Assembly (NCBI RefSeq): GCF_018069925.1
Contig: NZ_JAGPXB010000004.1
Coordinates: 1 to 64,000 of the forward strand
Origin: Flavobacterium erciyesense
GTDB taxonomy: Bacteria; Bacteroidota; Bacteroidia; Flavobacteriales; Flavobacteriaceae
Direction: 5' to 3'
Length of the DNA stretch: 64,000 nucleotides
Both the position numbers and the translations under genes were made by a program. This document shows, one piece after another, positions 54,785 through 64,000 of the stretch. How positions within the stretch are numbered: the first letter of the stretch is position 1; every line of letters begins with the position of its first letter. The notes beneath the pieces were generated by a model, which was not told the DNA's origin, made no database searches, and worked only from the letters and a program-made list of their open reading frames with translations.

Positions 54785-55647
54785 TTACACTTCCCATTCG
54801 CCTTTTGCTACATATTGTGTTTTGCCTCCAATTTTTATTTCAAAATGTTCAGCCTCTTTTTTTCCGTCAAAATAAATGCGCGAAGGACGGTTCATATAAT
54901 CGCCTTGGTGATGGTTATTTGAATTTCTTGCTGGTAATACTTTAGTAAAAAAGCTTGCAAACAAGTACTCGCACTTCCCGTGGCGGCATCTTCTTTGAGT
55001 TGATTGTCTTCTATGCAAAGCATGCGCGATTCCAATTTATTCCCTTCCAAAGTAAAAAAGTAAAAAGCGCGGTGCGCCGTACCACAATTCGCTACCAACC
55101 ACTCGTGCGCCTTTTGCTTGTCGAGTTGCAAACGTTTTAATGCTTCTGCTGATTTCAAAGGAATTATTACAAAAGCGCTACCTGTTGTTACCTCTTGAAT
55201 GTCAAAATTTGTATCAAAATCGGCTACATTTAAGTTACTGAAATTCTCAAAATCAGTTGCCGAAAAAGTATTTAAAAAGGAAGGTTGCGCAGCTTGAAGC
55301 CAAACCAAATCCCCTTTTTGTTGCACTGGAATTGCTCCTACAGGAACTTCAAGCGTAATAGCATCGAAGTTTTTCTGAAAAATTTTATGCATCAAAATCC
55401 ACGATGTTCCGATTATAGGATGACCTGCAAATTTCATTTCTTGATCAGGTGTAAAAATACGTACCGAAGCAGTACCCGTGTCCTGATTTAAGGCAGTGAT
55501 AAAAGTACTTTCGGCAAAATTAATTTCTCTTGCTATTTGTTGCATTTGCTCAGTAGAGAGTGATTGCGCATCAGTAAAAACAGCCAACTGATTGCCAGCA
55601 TATTTTTGTTCTGCAAAAACATCTACTATATAAAAAGGTAAAGTCAT
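54785..55647 (-). pseudogene. PhzF-family isomerase/epimerase with apparent frameshift
   Basis: The open frame from 55647 gives 251 residues: IVDVFAEQKYAGNQLAVF, the catalytic Glu46 in REINFAEST, GHPIIGTSWIL and EDAATGSASTCLQAFL, all hallmarks of PhzF-like proteins. It then ends ITITKAII. In another frame the sequence carries on as QGDYMNRPSRIYFDGKKEAE and ends GEWEV at 54785, which is the normal family C-terminus. One extra C in the run at about 54905-54909 (GG on the plus strand becoming GGG) would restore 287 residues. This is either a sequence error or a recent mutation. The product lacks its last strand if the frameshift is real. It lies between the TPR and barrel genes. Confidence 0.85.
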
Positions 55648-55714
55648 ATTTTAAAATATCTAAAAGAGTGCTGCAAAAATTCTCAAAGCACCTTTACTGA
55701 TTTATTAATTCAAT

Positions 55715-58700
55715 TTATTTGGTAATACTGGAATTGGTTTTTGCCTCTTCGGTTTTAATTCGATCCAATTCTTTCTTTGCATCTTCAACAACATCTTTAT
55801 AATCTGTAAAATTCTGAATTACATTTTCAAGAATATAAGTTGCCTGAAAACTATCTTTCAAATTGTAAAAATTAGTCGCCATAAGCACCAAACCTTTCGC
55901 TCCGTAATATTTGTAACCCGCATAATTTTTGGCTAGTTTTTGAACAGCCACATTCGAGGCTTCAAACTTCCCTTCTTTTGTTTTAAAATATGCGTCATAG
56001 TATAAAGCTTCGGCTGCAAGTTCCCCTTTGGCAATAAGCTGCACATTGGCGTAAGCCGTTTTGGCTTTGGCCTCGTCACCTAATGCTATTGCCGCGCGAG
56101 CAATGGTAATTTGTGCATCACTTTTTAAAGCATCATCGGCTTTTGGGTTTTGCAATACCTTCTCCGCATATCGAACAGCGTTATCATTGTCTTTTATAAG
56201 TCGGAACAGTCGCATCAAATTGGCTTGTGCGAAAGTTTTGTTTTGTGCCACTTCGGCTTCATTTTCTAATCGAAGTAAAACTAGAATTGCTTGCTCATTA
56301 TTATCCTTTTTGATAAAAATTTGTGCCAAGCGCGACAAAGATTGCTCTGTATATTCGTTATTAGCTTGTGCAATTACATATTGATATGAAGGTACAGCTT
56401 GATCGAAAGACTCTTGTGCAAAATACAATTGTGCTAAAAAGTAATTGGCTTTTAGTGCGTGAATCCCTTTTGGAAATTGACTCACGTAACTACTAAATCC
56501 AGCAATGGCTTGTTTGGTGTTGTTTTGCTGGTACTGACGCTCTGCTGCTTCGTATGAATCGTTATCAAGCTCTGCATCAGTAACCGCCACAAAATCTAAA
56601 GTACGCACCCAAGTTGCATACTCATCTACCCTACCATTATCAACATAAATCAAACGAGCTGTTGCCACGGCCTCAAGTGCCTCGGGAGTTCTTGGGAATT
56701 CAGCAGCAACTTTTTTGAATTTCTGCAAAGCCAAGTCGTCTTTATCAGTATTGTAGTACACCAAGCCTTGACGTAAAATAGCTTTTGCCCCAAAAGAACC
56801 TTTTTTAAATTCGGTTATCAAACGGTCATATGTTTTAACGGCCAAATCGTTTTTATTGTCAGCGGCATAAGTATTTGCCAACTCAAAAAGTGCATCATCT
56901 CGCCAATCCGACTTTAAATACAGTTGCAAAAAAGAGTTCAGTTCTGCAATTTTTTTGTCATTTTTATTTAAAAAACCTTGTGAAATGGCACGTTGAAAAT
57001 AAGCATAATCTGCATCAGAACTTTTAGCATCGATGGCTTTTGTGTAGCCTTCAATGGCTTGACTGTATTTTGAAGTCACAAAACGACAATCGGCCATGCG
57101 CAAATACGAATCGTACAAACGAACCTTATCCGATGGCGCTTGTTCTATTTGATTCTGGAAAAAAGTAGCCGCCTGATCGTACTCTTTTAGTTTAAAATAA
57201 GTGTAGGCAATATTGTAATTGTGATTTTTAAACTCAGGTGTTGTACTCGCTTTTGCTGCAGCACTAAACTGTTTAAAACTTAAAACGGCTTCTTTGTAAT
57301 CCTCTAAAACATATTCAGTTTCAGCTTTCCAAAAAGTAGCTCGTGCTGTTATATATGGATCTTTTGCTTCGTTCAAAGATTTAGTCAACATGGACAATGC
57401 TTCGGAGTATTTTGTATCGGTGTACAATTCCAATCCTCTGTAAAATAAAACCTTTTGATAGGCCAACTTATTTTCAGGTGATTTGTTGCGCTCTAACAAT
57501 ACCAAAGCTTCTTTGTAGTTTTTAGATGAAATATAGGAGTCGATTAATAATTTTTCAACCTCAACTCTACTGGCATTTTTAGGATACTTTTTCAAAAAAG
57601 CTTGCAATACTGCAGGAACACTTTCGTAAGAATTCCCTAATTCGTAACTTAGTTTGGCGTAATTCAAAGCAGCATCTTCTTGGATGGCAAGATCAAAATC
57701 CATTTCAGAAGCATTTTTAAAAGCATTGAGCGCTTGTTGCTTTTTGTCAGTATTCAAATAACTTTCTCCTAAATGATAGTAGGCATTTTGAGCTACAAAA
57801 TCTTTTCCACCTATAATTTTGTTGAATTGTGAGATCGCGTTTTCAAAATCTTTTTGTTTGTAGTACGCGTAACCCAATTGGTAAAAATCAGTATTATTCC
57901 ATTTACCCTTAGTGCCTTTGTATGCTACCAAGTACGGAATAGCTTGGTCGTATTGCTTTAAATTAAAATAACTTTCGCCAATAATTTTATTGAGCTCTGA
58001 TTTTTCTAAAGCCGACGAATTAGGCATAGCTTTTTTACCCAAATCAATTGCTTTTTGAAAATTACCCAACTTAAAATTCATGTCTGCTTGGTAGTAGGAA
58101 AGTTTTTCTTTGTATTTTTCTTCCCCTGAAACCGCATCAAAATATTTGGTAGCTTCTTTGTAATCATCGCCTTCGTAAGCCATAAAACCCAAATAATACT
58201 TGGCTTGAGAACCGTACTCTGCTGAGTTGACTACTTTATTCAAATAGGCAGTTGCTTGCTTTTTATTTTTAGCAGCAAAATAACTGTATCCTTTTTGAAA
58301 GTTGTATTTTTCTTGATCTGCTCTAGTGCCTGCGTTTTCTTCTACTTTTTCAAACCATTGCAAAGCTTGCGGATAATTGCCTTGTGCAAAATGAAACTGA
58401 GCTACTTCTGCGTAAGCCTGATTTTGTTTTACACTTGTAGGATAGGTATCTACAAACTGCTCCATCAACTCATCAGCATTCGACTGATTGGTTTTAATTG
58501 CACAAAAAGCTGCGAAATACGCGCAATCCGATTGTAATTCTTCTGTTGATGCAGTGGCTTTTACTCGGTTGAACAAATGTTGTGCAGAGGTATATTGCCC
58601 GTCCTTGAACATGGCTACAGCAGTATTAAAATCCTTTGAATCATGGGTATAAATAGTAGATTTTTGTGCCCAAATACTGGTTGACATTCCAAAAAGGATG

Positions 58701-58729
58701 CAGAGCGTACTCCAAGAAAGTTTATGCAT
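55715..58729 (-). CDS. Large exported TPR protein
   Basis: A 1004-residue protein with signal peptide ending STSIWAQ. Essentially the whole mature part is tetratricopeptide repeats, more than twenty, with typical pairs such as YFAAKNKKQATAYLNKVV, AYYHLGESYLNTDKKQQALN and DALFELANTYAADNKNDLAV. It should form a long periplasmic solenoid for protein contacts. The gene heads a set with phzF and the plug-less barrel gene. The TPR and barrel products may form an envelope complex. The start at 58729 is chosen over a Met at 58771 because the signal peptide begins there. Confidence 0.9.
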   Translation of the reverse strand: MHKLSWSTLCILFGMSTSIWAQKSTIYTHDSKDFNTAVAMFKDGQYTSAQHLFNRVKATASTEELQSDCAYFAAFCAIKTNQSNADELMEQFVDTYPTSVKQNQAYAEVAQFHFAQGNYPQALQWFEKVEENAGTRADQEKYNFQKGYSYFAAKNKKQATAYLNKVVNSAEYGSQAKYYLGFMAYEGDDYKEATKYFDAVSGEEKYKEKLSYYQADMNFKLGNFQKAIDLGKKAMPNSSALEKSELNKIIGESYFNLKQYDQAIPYLVAYKGTKGKWNNTDFYQLGYAYYKQKDFENAISQFNKIIGGKDFVAQNAYYHLGESYLNTDKKQQALNAFKNASEMDFDLAIQEDAALNYAKLSYELGNSYESVPAVLQAFLKKYPKNASRVEVEKLLIDSYISSKNYKEALVLLERNKSPENKLAYQKVLFYRGLELYTDTKYSEALSMLTKSLNEAKDPYITARATFWKAETEYVLEDYKEAVLSFKQFSAAAKASTTPEFKNHNYNIAYTYFKLKEYDQAATFFQNQIEQAPSDKVRLYDSYLRMADCRFVTSKYSQAIEGYTKAIDAKSSDADYAYFQRAISQGFLNKNDKKIAELNSFLQLYLKSDWRDDALFELANTYAADNKNDLAVKTYDRLITEFKKGSFGAKAILRQGLVYYNTDKDDLALQKFKKVAAEFPRTPEALEAVATARLIYVDNGRVDEYATWVRTLDFVAVTDAELDNDSYEAAERQYQQNNTKQAIAGFSSYVSQFPKGIHALKANYFLAQLYFAQESFDQAVPSYQYVIAQANNEYTEQSLSRLAQIFIKKDNNEQAILVLLRLENEAEVAQNKTFAQANLMRLFRLIKDNDNAVRYAEKVLQNPKADDALKSDAQITIARAAIALGDEAKAKTAYANVQLIAKGELAAEALYYDAYFKTKEGKFEASNVAVQKLAKNYAGYKYYGAKGLVLMATNFYNLKDSFQATYILENVIQNFTDYKDVVEDAKKELDRIKTEEAKTNSSITK

Positions 58730-58925
58730 TGTGATTTTATTTTTATAATTCAAATGTATTGTATTCTGCAATGGATAACGAATCCGTTATCGTTTTTATT
58801 ATGCTTTTGTGTCAAAGCCCAAGTACTCGAAGCAACTTTTGTACCATAAAGCCTTACCATTTTCGTTTAGCATCTTTAAACGTGACCAAATTACAAAATT
58901 TGAGTTCCAAGCCAATAATTTATTT

Positions 58926-58956
58926 GTAATACCAGCGTTATCTTAGTACTTTTACC
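58926..58956 (+). promoter_or_regulatory. Promoter of ftsE and the glycosyltransferase gene
   Basis: TTG (58926-58928), 20-nt spacer and TACTTTTA (58949-58956), 19 nt before the ftsE ATG. Confidence 0.6.
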
Positions 58957-58975
58957 GCACAAACAAATACAAATT

Positions 58976-59662
58976 ATGTCACAAACCGTACTGTCTTTAA
59001 AAAACGTATCCATATACCAAGAAGGAAAATCTATTTTAAGTGAAGTAAATTTAGAAGTTAACCACGGGGAATTTCTATACATAATAGGTAAAACTGGTTC
59101 TGGAAAAAGTAGTTTAATGAAAACCTTATACGCTGATTTACCTTTGACAGAAGGAGAAGGCCACGTGGTAGAATTTGATTTAGCTACATTAAAAGAGGAT
59201 AATATTCCGTTTTTGAGACGCAAGATTGGTATTGTTTTTCAAGACTTCAAATTGCTTCCGGACCGTTCTATCAATGACAATATGTTGTTTGTTTTGAAAG
59301 CTACTGGCTGGACGAATCCAGGCGAAATGGATGCGAAAATTGACGAAGTATTGCACAAAGTAGGCATGAGAGATTTTGGTAAAAAAATGCCACATCAACT
59401 TTCTGGTGGTGAGCAACAACGTGTAGCCATTGCTCGTGCTTTATTAAATGACCCTGAATTAATCTTGGCCGATGAACCTACTGGAAATTTGGACCCGCAA
59501 ACTAGTGCTGAAGTTTTAGAATTATTGAAAAAAATCAACGCTAACGGAAAAACGATCATTATGGCAACGCATGATTACGCTTTGCTAATGAAATTCCCAT
59601 CAAAAACTTTAAAGTGCGAAGATTCTAAAATATTTGAAGTTATTCAACAACGTACGGCATAA
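58976..59662 (+). CDS. ftsE: Cell-division ABC ATPase FtsE
   Basis: A 228-residue ABC ATPase. Walker A is [12 protein letters not shown], the Q loop is [12 protein letters not shown], the signature is [15 protein letters not shown], and Walker B is [12 protein letters not shown]. The spacing and the FKLLPDRS element are typical of FtsE, which with FtsX activates peptidoglycan hydrolases at division. No ftsX is adjacent, which is usual in Bacteroidota. The next gene overlaps its stop by one base (TAATG). A MacB-type lipoprotein exporter ATPase is the alternative, but no permease is present. Confidence 0.9.
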   Translation: MSQTVLSLKNVSIYQEGKSILSEVNLEVNHGEFLYIIGKTGSGKSSLMKTLYADLPLTEGEGHVVEFDLATLKEDNIPFLRRKIGIVFQDFKLLPDRSINDNMLFVLKATGWTNPGEMDAKIDEVLHKVGMRDFGKKMPHQLSGGEQQRVAIARALLNDPELILADEPTGNLDPQTSAEVLELLKKINANGKTIIMATHDYALLMKFPSKTLKCEDSKIFEVIQQRTA

Positions 59663-60564
59663 TGCTCTCTATACTTGTTCCTGTATACAACTACAACGTA
59701 CTTCCGTTGGTAGAAGCCTTACACGAACAATGCATAACTTGCGGTATTGATTTTGAAATTTTGTGTCAAGATGATGCTTCTGGACCTGTTTTCAATACCG
59801 AAAACGAAAAAGTTAACACACTTTCCAATTGCCAATTTACGGCCTTGACGGAAAATTTAGGCCATCGAGAAAACCGGAATTCACTAGCTGCCCAAGCCCA
59901 ACATCCGTATTTGTTATTTATTGATGGTGATTCAGAATGCATCAGTACTCATTTTATAGCAACCTACTTAGAGTATCTTGTAGAATACGATGTGGTTTAT
60001 GGTGGGCGTGTGCACCCAGAATTTTGTCCGTCAGACAATCAAAAACTAAGGTGGAAATACGGCAAATTTACAGAAGACCAAACGGCAACACAGCGACAAA
60101 AAAGAAAATACCAAGCCTTATTGTTTAATAACACGGTGATAAAAAAATCGTGTTTTGATCAAATAAAATTTGAACCTTACAAAAAACAATACGGCCATGA
60201 AGATACGCAACTTGCTTATCAATTAAGTCTAATAAATGCTAGCATTCAGCATATTGACAACCCCATTGCACATGCTGATCTTGACTCTAATTCAATGTAC
60301 CTTTTAAAAACCAAAGAAGCATTGGATAGTGCTTTAAGTTTATACACAGACCAAAAAATAGCCGCTTCTTTTATTAAAATTATTCAAGTTTTACTGCTGT
60401 TGCAAAAGTTCAAACTAGTTCACTTTACTTCATTTTTATACCTTCGAAATGAAAAATGGATTGAAAAGAACTTAAATGGTAAAAATCCTCGATTATGGAT
60501 TTTCAAATGTTTTAAAATTGGTTACTTGTGTACTTTGGCCCAAAAAAGCAACGCTTTTAGATAG
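59662..60564 (+). CDS. Family 2 glycosyltransferase
   Basis: A 300-residue GT-A fold enzyme. The N-terminal LSILVPVYNYNVLPLVEALH and CQDDASGP match the nucleotide-sugar site, and IDGDSECIS is the DxD-type metal motif. The acceptor side includes KKQYGHEDTQLAYQLSL, an ED motif typical of GT2 polymerising or lipid-linked enzymes. It starts within the ftsE stop (TAATG), so it is translationally coupled. The stop overlaps that of the convergent GT4 gene by 8 bp. The donor sugar is unknown; it begins the surface-glycan cluster. Confidence 0.88.
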   Translation: MLSILVPVYNYNVLPLVEALHEQCITCGIDFEILCQDDASGPVFNTENEKVNTLSNCQFTALTENLGHRENRNSLAAQAQHPYLLFIDGDSECISTHFIATYLEYLVEYDVVYGGRVHPEFCPSDNQKLRWKYGKFTEDQTATQRQKRKYQALLFNNTVIKKSCFDQIKFEPYKKQYGHEDTQLAYQLSLINASIQHIDNPIAHADLDSNSMYLLKTKEALDSALSLYTDQKIAASFIKIIQVLLLLQKFKLVHFTSFLYLRNEKWIEKNLNGKNPRLWIFKCFKIGYLCTLAQKSNAFR

Positions 60565-61639
60565 CACTCAAAAAAGCGTGCCACTGCTCCATAATGAGAT
60601 CAATACTTTGTTGAACGACCTTTTCTTTACCCTTTTTTCCCATGTCAAGACGCAAATTTTCATTTACTAGCAATTGTTTTAAATGAGAAACAAACAATTC
60701 TTGGTTTCCATTTGGAATCAAAAATCCAGTCTCTCCAGATTCAATTATAGCTGCTGGACCGCAGGGACAATCGTAAGCAATACAAGGCAATCCACTAGCC
60801 ATGGCTTCTATTAAAACCATCGGGTAACAATCAAAACGAGAACTTAAAACAAAGACTGCAGCATTAGCATACACAACATCAATTGCGGTAACTGATTGCC
60901 GCAAACACACACTATCAGAAATACCAAAACCATCAACTTGCGCTTGCAACTGCCCTACTTGATCTCCAATTATATGCAGTTTCCAATCCGGATACTCTTT
61001 TGTGACCGCTGACCAAATAGGCAAAAGTCGGTCAAGACCTTTTTCATAACAGTTTCGTGCTATTGCCAAAACTATTTTTTGTTTATCCTTACCAATTGGA
61101 ACATTTTCTATCCAAACCGGGTTAGGCAAAATGACGCCATCTATATTGTTCCATTCCTTTTTACTACTTTCAGACAAATACACTATTTGCGAAAAGCGCT
61201 TGGCGCAAAAGTTTTTATATTTGTATTTCATCCATCGAAATCCTTGATCTAAAAAATGTCGAGCAGGGCGCTCTTCAATAAATTTAGAACTATGAATTTC
61301 TAAAATTAATGGCATTTTTACACCAAGAAAAAAAGGCAATAAAAAAGCTTTCAAACCATTATCACAAACCAAAACTAAATCGGGCTGAACGGTATTGATG
61401 ATTTTTTTTAGTTTGGTAATATAATCGAAAACAAAGCCTACTGCGTTTTTTTTCAGAACAATATCATGTATTGCAATAGCAGCATCAAACTCATAAAAAA
61501 GCGGTGTGTGACCTTGATTCTGCGTCACAATATGCACTTCATATTGCCAATTTCGAATCAAATAATTGGCTTTTAGCGCCAAAACACGCGCTACGCCTCC
61601 GTCATTATTAATGCTGGGAACTACATACAAGATTTTCAT
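60557..61639 (-). CDS. Family 4 glycosyltransferase
   Basis: A 360-residue GT-B fold enzyme. The N-terminal domain starts ILYVVPSINNDGGVARVLA, the usual acceptor/lipid-binding start with Gly-rich loop. The C-terminal domain has LPIWSAVTKEYPDWKLHIIG and the E-x7-E nucleotide-sugar motif in MVLIEAMASGLPCIAYDCP, closely similar to the GT4 at 62019. The ATG (61637-61639) overlaps the stop of the FdtA-like gene (ATGA), so the two are coupled. Confidence 0.92.
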   Translation of the reverse strand: MKILYVVPSINNDGGVARVLALKANYLIRNWQYEVHIVTQNQGHTPLFYEFDAAIAIHDIVLKKNAVGFVFDYITKLKKIINTVQPDLVLVCDNGLKAFLLPFFLGVKMPLILEIHSSKFIEERPARHFLDQGFRWMKYKYKNFCAKRFSQIVYLSESSKKEWNNIDGVILPNPVWIENVPIGKDKQKIVLAIARNCYEKGLDRLLPIWSAVTKEYPDWKLHIIGDQVGQLQAQVDGFGISDSVCLRQSVTAIDVVYANAAVFVLSSRFDCYPMVLIEAMASGLPCIAYDCPCGPAAIIESGETGFLIPNGNQELFVSHLKQLLVNENLRLDMGKKGKEKVVQQSIDLIMEQWHAFLSAI

Positions 61640-62028
61640 TGTACCGATTGTAAAAAGACATCAAAATCCCGAATGTAATCGGCTTCATCAAAAACTTCGG
61701 AAGCCAAGACGATACAAACAGCTCCTGACGAAAAATTCTCTAATTCACGCCAAGTATTATTTCGCAACAGCAAACCTTTATCAGGCTTGTTTAATGTTAT
61801 TGTTTTTTGACTTTTACCATCATTTAGCACCACATCAAAACTTCCTGAAATAGCAATTAAAACCTGCTGTAATTTTTTATGTGAATGACCGCCCCGCTTG
61901 GATGAACTTGGGATATCATACAAGTAATACACGCGCTTGATTTCAAAAGGAATTACCTCATTTTCGATAACAGCGATATTGCCCAAAACATTTTCAATCT
62001 TAGGGATATCAATAATTTCTATTTGCAT
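61636..62028 (-). CDS. fdtA: FdtA/QdtA-type sugar 3,4-ketoisomerase (WxcM-like cupin)
   Basis: A 130-residue single cupin starting MQIEIIDIPKIENVLG. The motif KRGGHSHKKLQQVLIAI holds the conserved His pair of the WxcM/FdtA family, and SFDVVLNDGKSQKTITLNK and LLLRNNTWRELENF complete the fold. Members convert dTDP-4-keto-6-deoxyglucose to its 3-keto isomer, leading to amino-deoxy sugars such as Fuc3NAc or Qui3NAc. Partner aminotransferase and acetyltransferase genes are not in the window. Start and stop overlap the GT4 genes on both sides, so the three form one tight unit. Confidence 0.85.
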   Translation of the reverse strand: MQIEIIDIPKIENVLGNIAVIENEVIPFEIKRVYYLYDIPSSSKRGGHSHKKLQQVLIAISGSFDVVLNDGKSQKTITLNKPDKGLLLRNNTWRELENFSSGAVCIVLASEVFDEADYIRDFDVFLQSVQ

Positions 62029-63116
62029 GAATGGGAATTTAAGTTTAAAAAATGGAGCCATTGCTGACCAATGTGTTCCAGCTCAAAATGAGTTATGGTG
62101 CCTGCTGCGTTGCGCTTGCATTTTTGGTACAAATTAGTATCCTCGATCATTCTATTTATGGCTTGCGTTAGCGCTTGCTGATCCTGATTAGGCACTAATA
62201 AACCATTTATTTCATGGTCAATAATTTCGTTCGGACCAGCAAAACAATCAAACGAAACTACGGGAGTGCCAACTGCAAGACTTTCAATTAATACATTTGA
62301 AAGTCCTTCATACTGACTGCTAACCACTGTAAAAAGTGCCTTTTTAAGGTACTTAAAAGGATTTTTTTGCTGCCCTGCAAAAACTACTGAATCTTGCACA
62401 CCGCAATTTAGTGCGACTTTTTTCCACTCCGCTTCTAAAGCTCCAGATCCGATTAACATTAATTGTACGCCTTGCTGTGGCAATATCGATTCGGCGAAAG
62501 CCTGAATTAAAACATCAAATTGTTTCACTCGTTCGTTCATTCGCCCCACTGCTACAATATACGGATTTTTGATTTCAACTTCGGCGGCAGCCAATTCCTG
62601 AATTTGCTTAAAAGGAATTGGATTGTAAATAGAAGTTACCTTTTTCTTGTAACGGGTTGCCACTGCAGATGCAACCGCTTTGCTAACGGCTACCCAACGA
62701 TGCTTTTTATAGATAAGTCGCGCTAAAAAACGACTTTCAGGAATATAATTCGTGTATAAACTACTGTGAATGGTATAAACAGCAGGTTTTTTATATACCC
62801 AATGCGCCATCAAGCATTCATTAAAAAAATTTACACGATACCTAAAATCGATAATGATATCAAAATTATGCTCGGCTAAATAGGTTTTTATCTTTTTTAA
62901 ACGCTTTAGTTTATCAAGGGTTAATTCGACTTTTTGCTTGCCAAGATTATATAATTCTCCAGCATATTCATAAGAGGTGTCATCAACAAAAATAATGTGG
63001 TGTACATTTATGCCTTTACTTTCAAAAAAAATAGACAAAAGTGCCTGCACTCTCTCAGCACCGCCTCCACCAAGAGAATCGCCCACCAATGCTATTTTAG
63101 TTTTACCAGTACTCAT
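62019..63116 (-). CDS. Family 4 glycosyltransferase
   Basis: A 365-residue GT-B enzyme starting MSTGKTKIALVGDSLGGGGAERV. The Gly-rich loop and VQALLSIFFESKG are typical of capsular or O-antigen GT4 enzymes. The E-x7-E motif is in VLIESLAVGTPVVSFDCFAG followed by PNEII. The start at 63116 is chosen because a TATATTTG -7 box lies within the longer frame. The stop overlaps the fdtA start by 10 bp. It is divergent from the GT2 gene at 63165. Confidence 0.92.
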   Translation of the reverse strand: MSTGKTKIALVGDSLGGGGAERVQALLSIFFESKGINVHHIIFVDDTSYEYAGELYNLGKQKVELTLDKLKRLKKIKTYLAEHNFDIIIDFRYRVNFFNECLMAHWVYKKPAVYTIHSSLYTNYIPESRFLARLIYKKHRWVAVSKAVASAVATRYKKKVTSIYNPIPFKQIQELAAAEVEIKNPYIVAVGRMNERVKQFDVLIQAFAESILPQQGVQLMLIGSGALEAEWKKVALNCGVQDSVVFAGQQKNPFKYLKKALFTVVSSQYEGLSNVLIESLAVGTPVVSFDCFAGPNEIIDHEINGLLVPNQDQQALTQAINRMIEDTNLYQKCKRNAAGTITHFELEHIGQQWLHFLNLNSHSCK

Positions 63117-63139
63117 GCAATAAATTACTATTTTAGCAC

Positions 63140-63147
63140 CAAATATA
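63140..63147 (-). promoter_or_regulatory. -7 promoter element of the GT4-fdtA-GT4 unit
   Basis: TATATTTG on the minus strand, 24 nt before the ATG at 63116. The intergenic gap is only 48 bp, so the promoter for the divergent GT2 gene must overlap it. Confidence 0.5.
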
Positions 63148-63164
63148 AACACTTTGCCGTACAA

Positions 63165-64000
63165 ATGAATGACAAACCGCTAGTTTCCATAATATGTCTT
63201 TGCTACAATCATGGCCAATATGTGCAAGAAGCATTGCAGTCGGTAAAAAATCAAAGCTACACTAATATTGAACTTATTATAGTAGATGATTGCAGTACTG
63301 ATGACTCTGTGGAAGCGATTGCGGACTGGTTGAAAAAAAATCCTGAAATTGTTTTTATAAAAAATGAACACAATTTAGGAAACACCCAATCATTCAACAA
63401 AGCATTTGCAAAAAGCAACGGAAGTTATATTATTGACTTAGCAGCTGATGATGCATTGGTTGACAACTGTGTAGAGCTGCAATTAGAAGCTTTTGCAAAA
63501 AGTCAATTTTCAAATGTTGGAATTGTTTATGGTAATGCAGAATTAGTTTTTGAAGACGACACTCATTTTTGTTACTTTTTTGAGGTTGACGAAAACAAAA
63601 GAAGAATAAAACCACAGGCTGTAGGCGATATATATTTGAGTCTGCTGCGACTTGAAAATAATGTCTGTTCTGTTTCGGCCATGGCAAGAAGAGAAGTTTA
63701 CGATCGTTTTCAGGGATTTAATGAAAATTTACAATTTGAAGATTATGATTTTTGGATTAAAACAGCGCGTTTCTATCAATTTGATTTTATTGACAGTATT
63801 TTGGTCAAAAAGAGAGAACTCCGTAATTCCTTAAGCTCGCGCCGCTTTAAACGTTTGAACAAAAAAACAAGATTATACAACCGCAGCACCTACCAAGTTG
63901 TGCGTAATGCATTGCAGCTCAATACCTCCAAGGAAGAAAACCAAGCCGTATTGAAAATGATACATTTTGAAATGCAAATAGCGTTGCGGACTATTGATCC
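63165..64000 (+). CDS. Family 2 glycosyltransferase (partial)
   Basis: The first 278 codons of a gene that runs off the right edge with no stop in the window. The protein starts MNDKPLVSIICLCYNHGQYV and has the GT-A motifs IIVDDCSTDDSVE and DLAADDALVDNCVE (the DxD-like position), then FNENLQFEDYDFWIKTARF with the ED acceptor motif. This is the plan of a cell-surface GT2 enzyme. It is divergent from the GT4 genes and belongs to the same surface-glycan cluster. The domain beyond residue 278 is unknown. Confidence 0.88.
   Translation, partial: MNDKPLVSIICLCYNHGQYVQEALQSVKNQSYTNIELIIVDDCSTDDSVEAIADWLKKNPEIVFIKNEHNLGNTQSFNKAFAKSNGSYIIDLAADDALVDNCVELQLEAFAKSQFSNVGIVYGNAELVFEDDTHFCYFFEVDENKRRIKPQAVGDIYLSLLRLENNVCSVSAMARREVYDRFQGFNENLQFEDYDFWIKTARFYQFDFIDSILVKKRELRNSLSSRRFKRLNKKTRLYNRSTYQVVRNALQLNTSKEENQAVLKMIHFEMQIALRTID

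Noticed and set aside
54785-55018. A separate 77-residue minus-strand gene
   Set aside because: Its last 40 residues are the displaced C-terminus of phzF; the first part is out-of-frame phzF sequence.

Overview
The window is a low-GC chromosomal segment from a Flavobacterium-like member of the Bacteroidota. The evidence is the repeated TAnnTTTG -7 promoter element (often with TTG about 20 nt upstream), the fused SecDF protein, TonB-dependent receptors, small lipoproteins, and the many DUF families typical of flavobacteria. Most of it is ordinary housekeeping sequence. No tRNA, rRNA, CRISPR array, phage or complete insertion sequence was seen.

Layout. 1-5.2 kb: start of a fused acyl-CoA mutase, a DUF4197 lipoprotein, purU, an alpha/beta hydrolase, a small protein of 49 residues, a BtuF-like protein and pyrF. 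5.5-8.4 kb: a three-gene signalling unit (AraC-type regulator with a metal-site-less HMA-like domain, single-domain receiver, CHASE3/PAS histidine kinase). 8.7-11.6 kb: envelope/stress small proteins and prfA. 11.6-14.7 kb: an AT-rich accessory island with a decaying zinc-peptidase-like lipoprotein gene and a frameshifted companion. 15-19.5 kb: a soluble histidine kinase with 21-residue coiled-coil repeats, topB and a lipoprotein. 19.8-29.3 kb: a probable iron/redox locus (ankyrin protein, DUF2271, PepSY-flavodoxin reductase, ChrA, ApbE, TonB siderophore receptor). 29.3-46.6 kb: valS, an aminotransferase, folE, cysS-yidD-lgt, a PagL-like deacylase, secDF, mdh, gyrB. 46.9-58.8 kb: two asparagine synthetases around a YtcJ-like amidohydrolase, a GreA/GreB-like protein, and a three-gene set (TPR protein, frameshifted phzF, plug-less beta-barrel). 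58.9-64 kb: ftsE followed by a surface-glycan cluster (two GT2, two GT4, an FdtA-like ketoisomerase).

How the parts fit. The 19.8-29.3 kb genes make a coherent hypothesis: the TonB receptor imports a ferric chelate; ApbE attaches FMN to an exported carrier, plausibly the DUF2271 protein, which has a TGAS motif resembling flavinylation sites; and the PepSY-flavodoxin-FNR fusion carries electrons from cytoplasmic NADPH across the membrane. A near-identical palindrome (TTATTTA-ATC-TAAATAA) lies at the promoters of the first and last genes of the locus.

Structure not explained by genes. Six dispersed non-coding elements share conserved flanks (GATnGCAG(C/T)G on the left, AGC(G/A)GGA on the right) around a hairpin whose stem sequence differs in each copy while base pairing is kept. 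Two of them form an inverted pair around the PepSY reductase gene. Separately, three genes carry apparent single-base losses in short homopolymers; these are either real decay or sequence errors.
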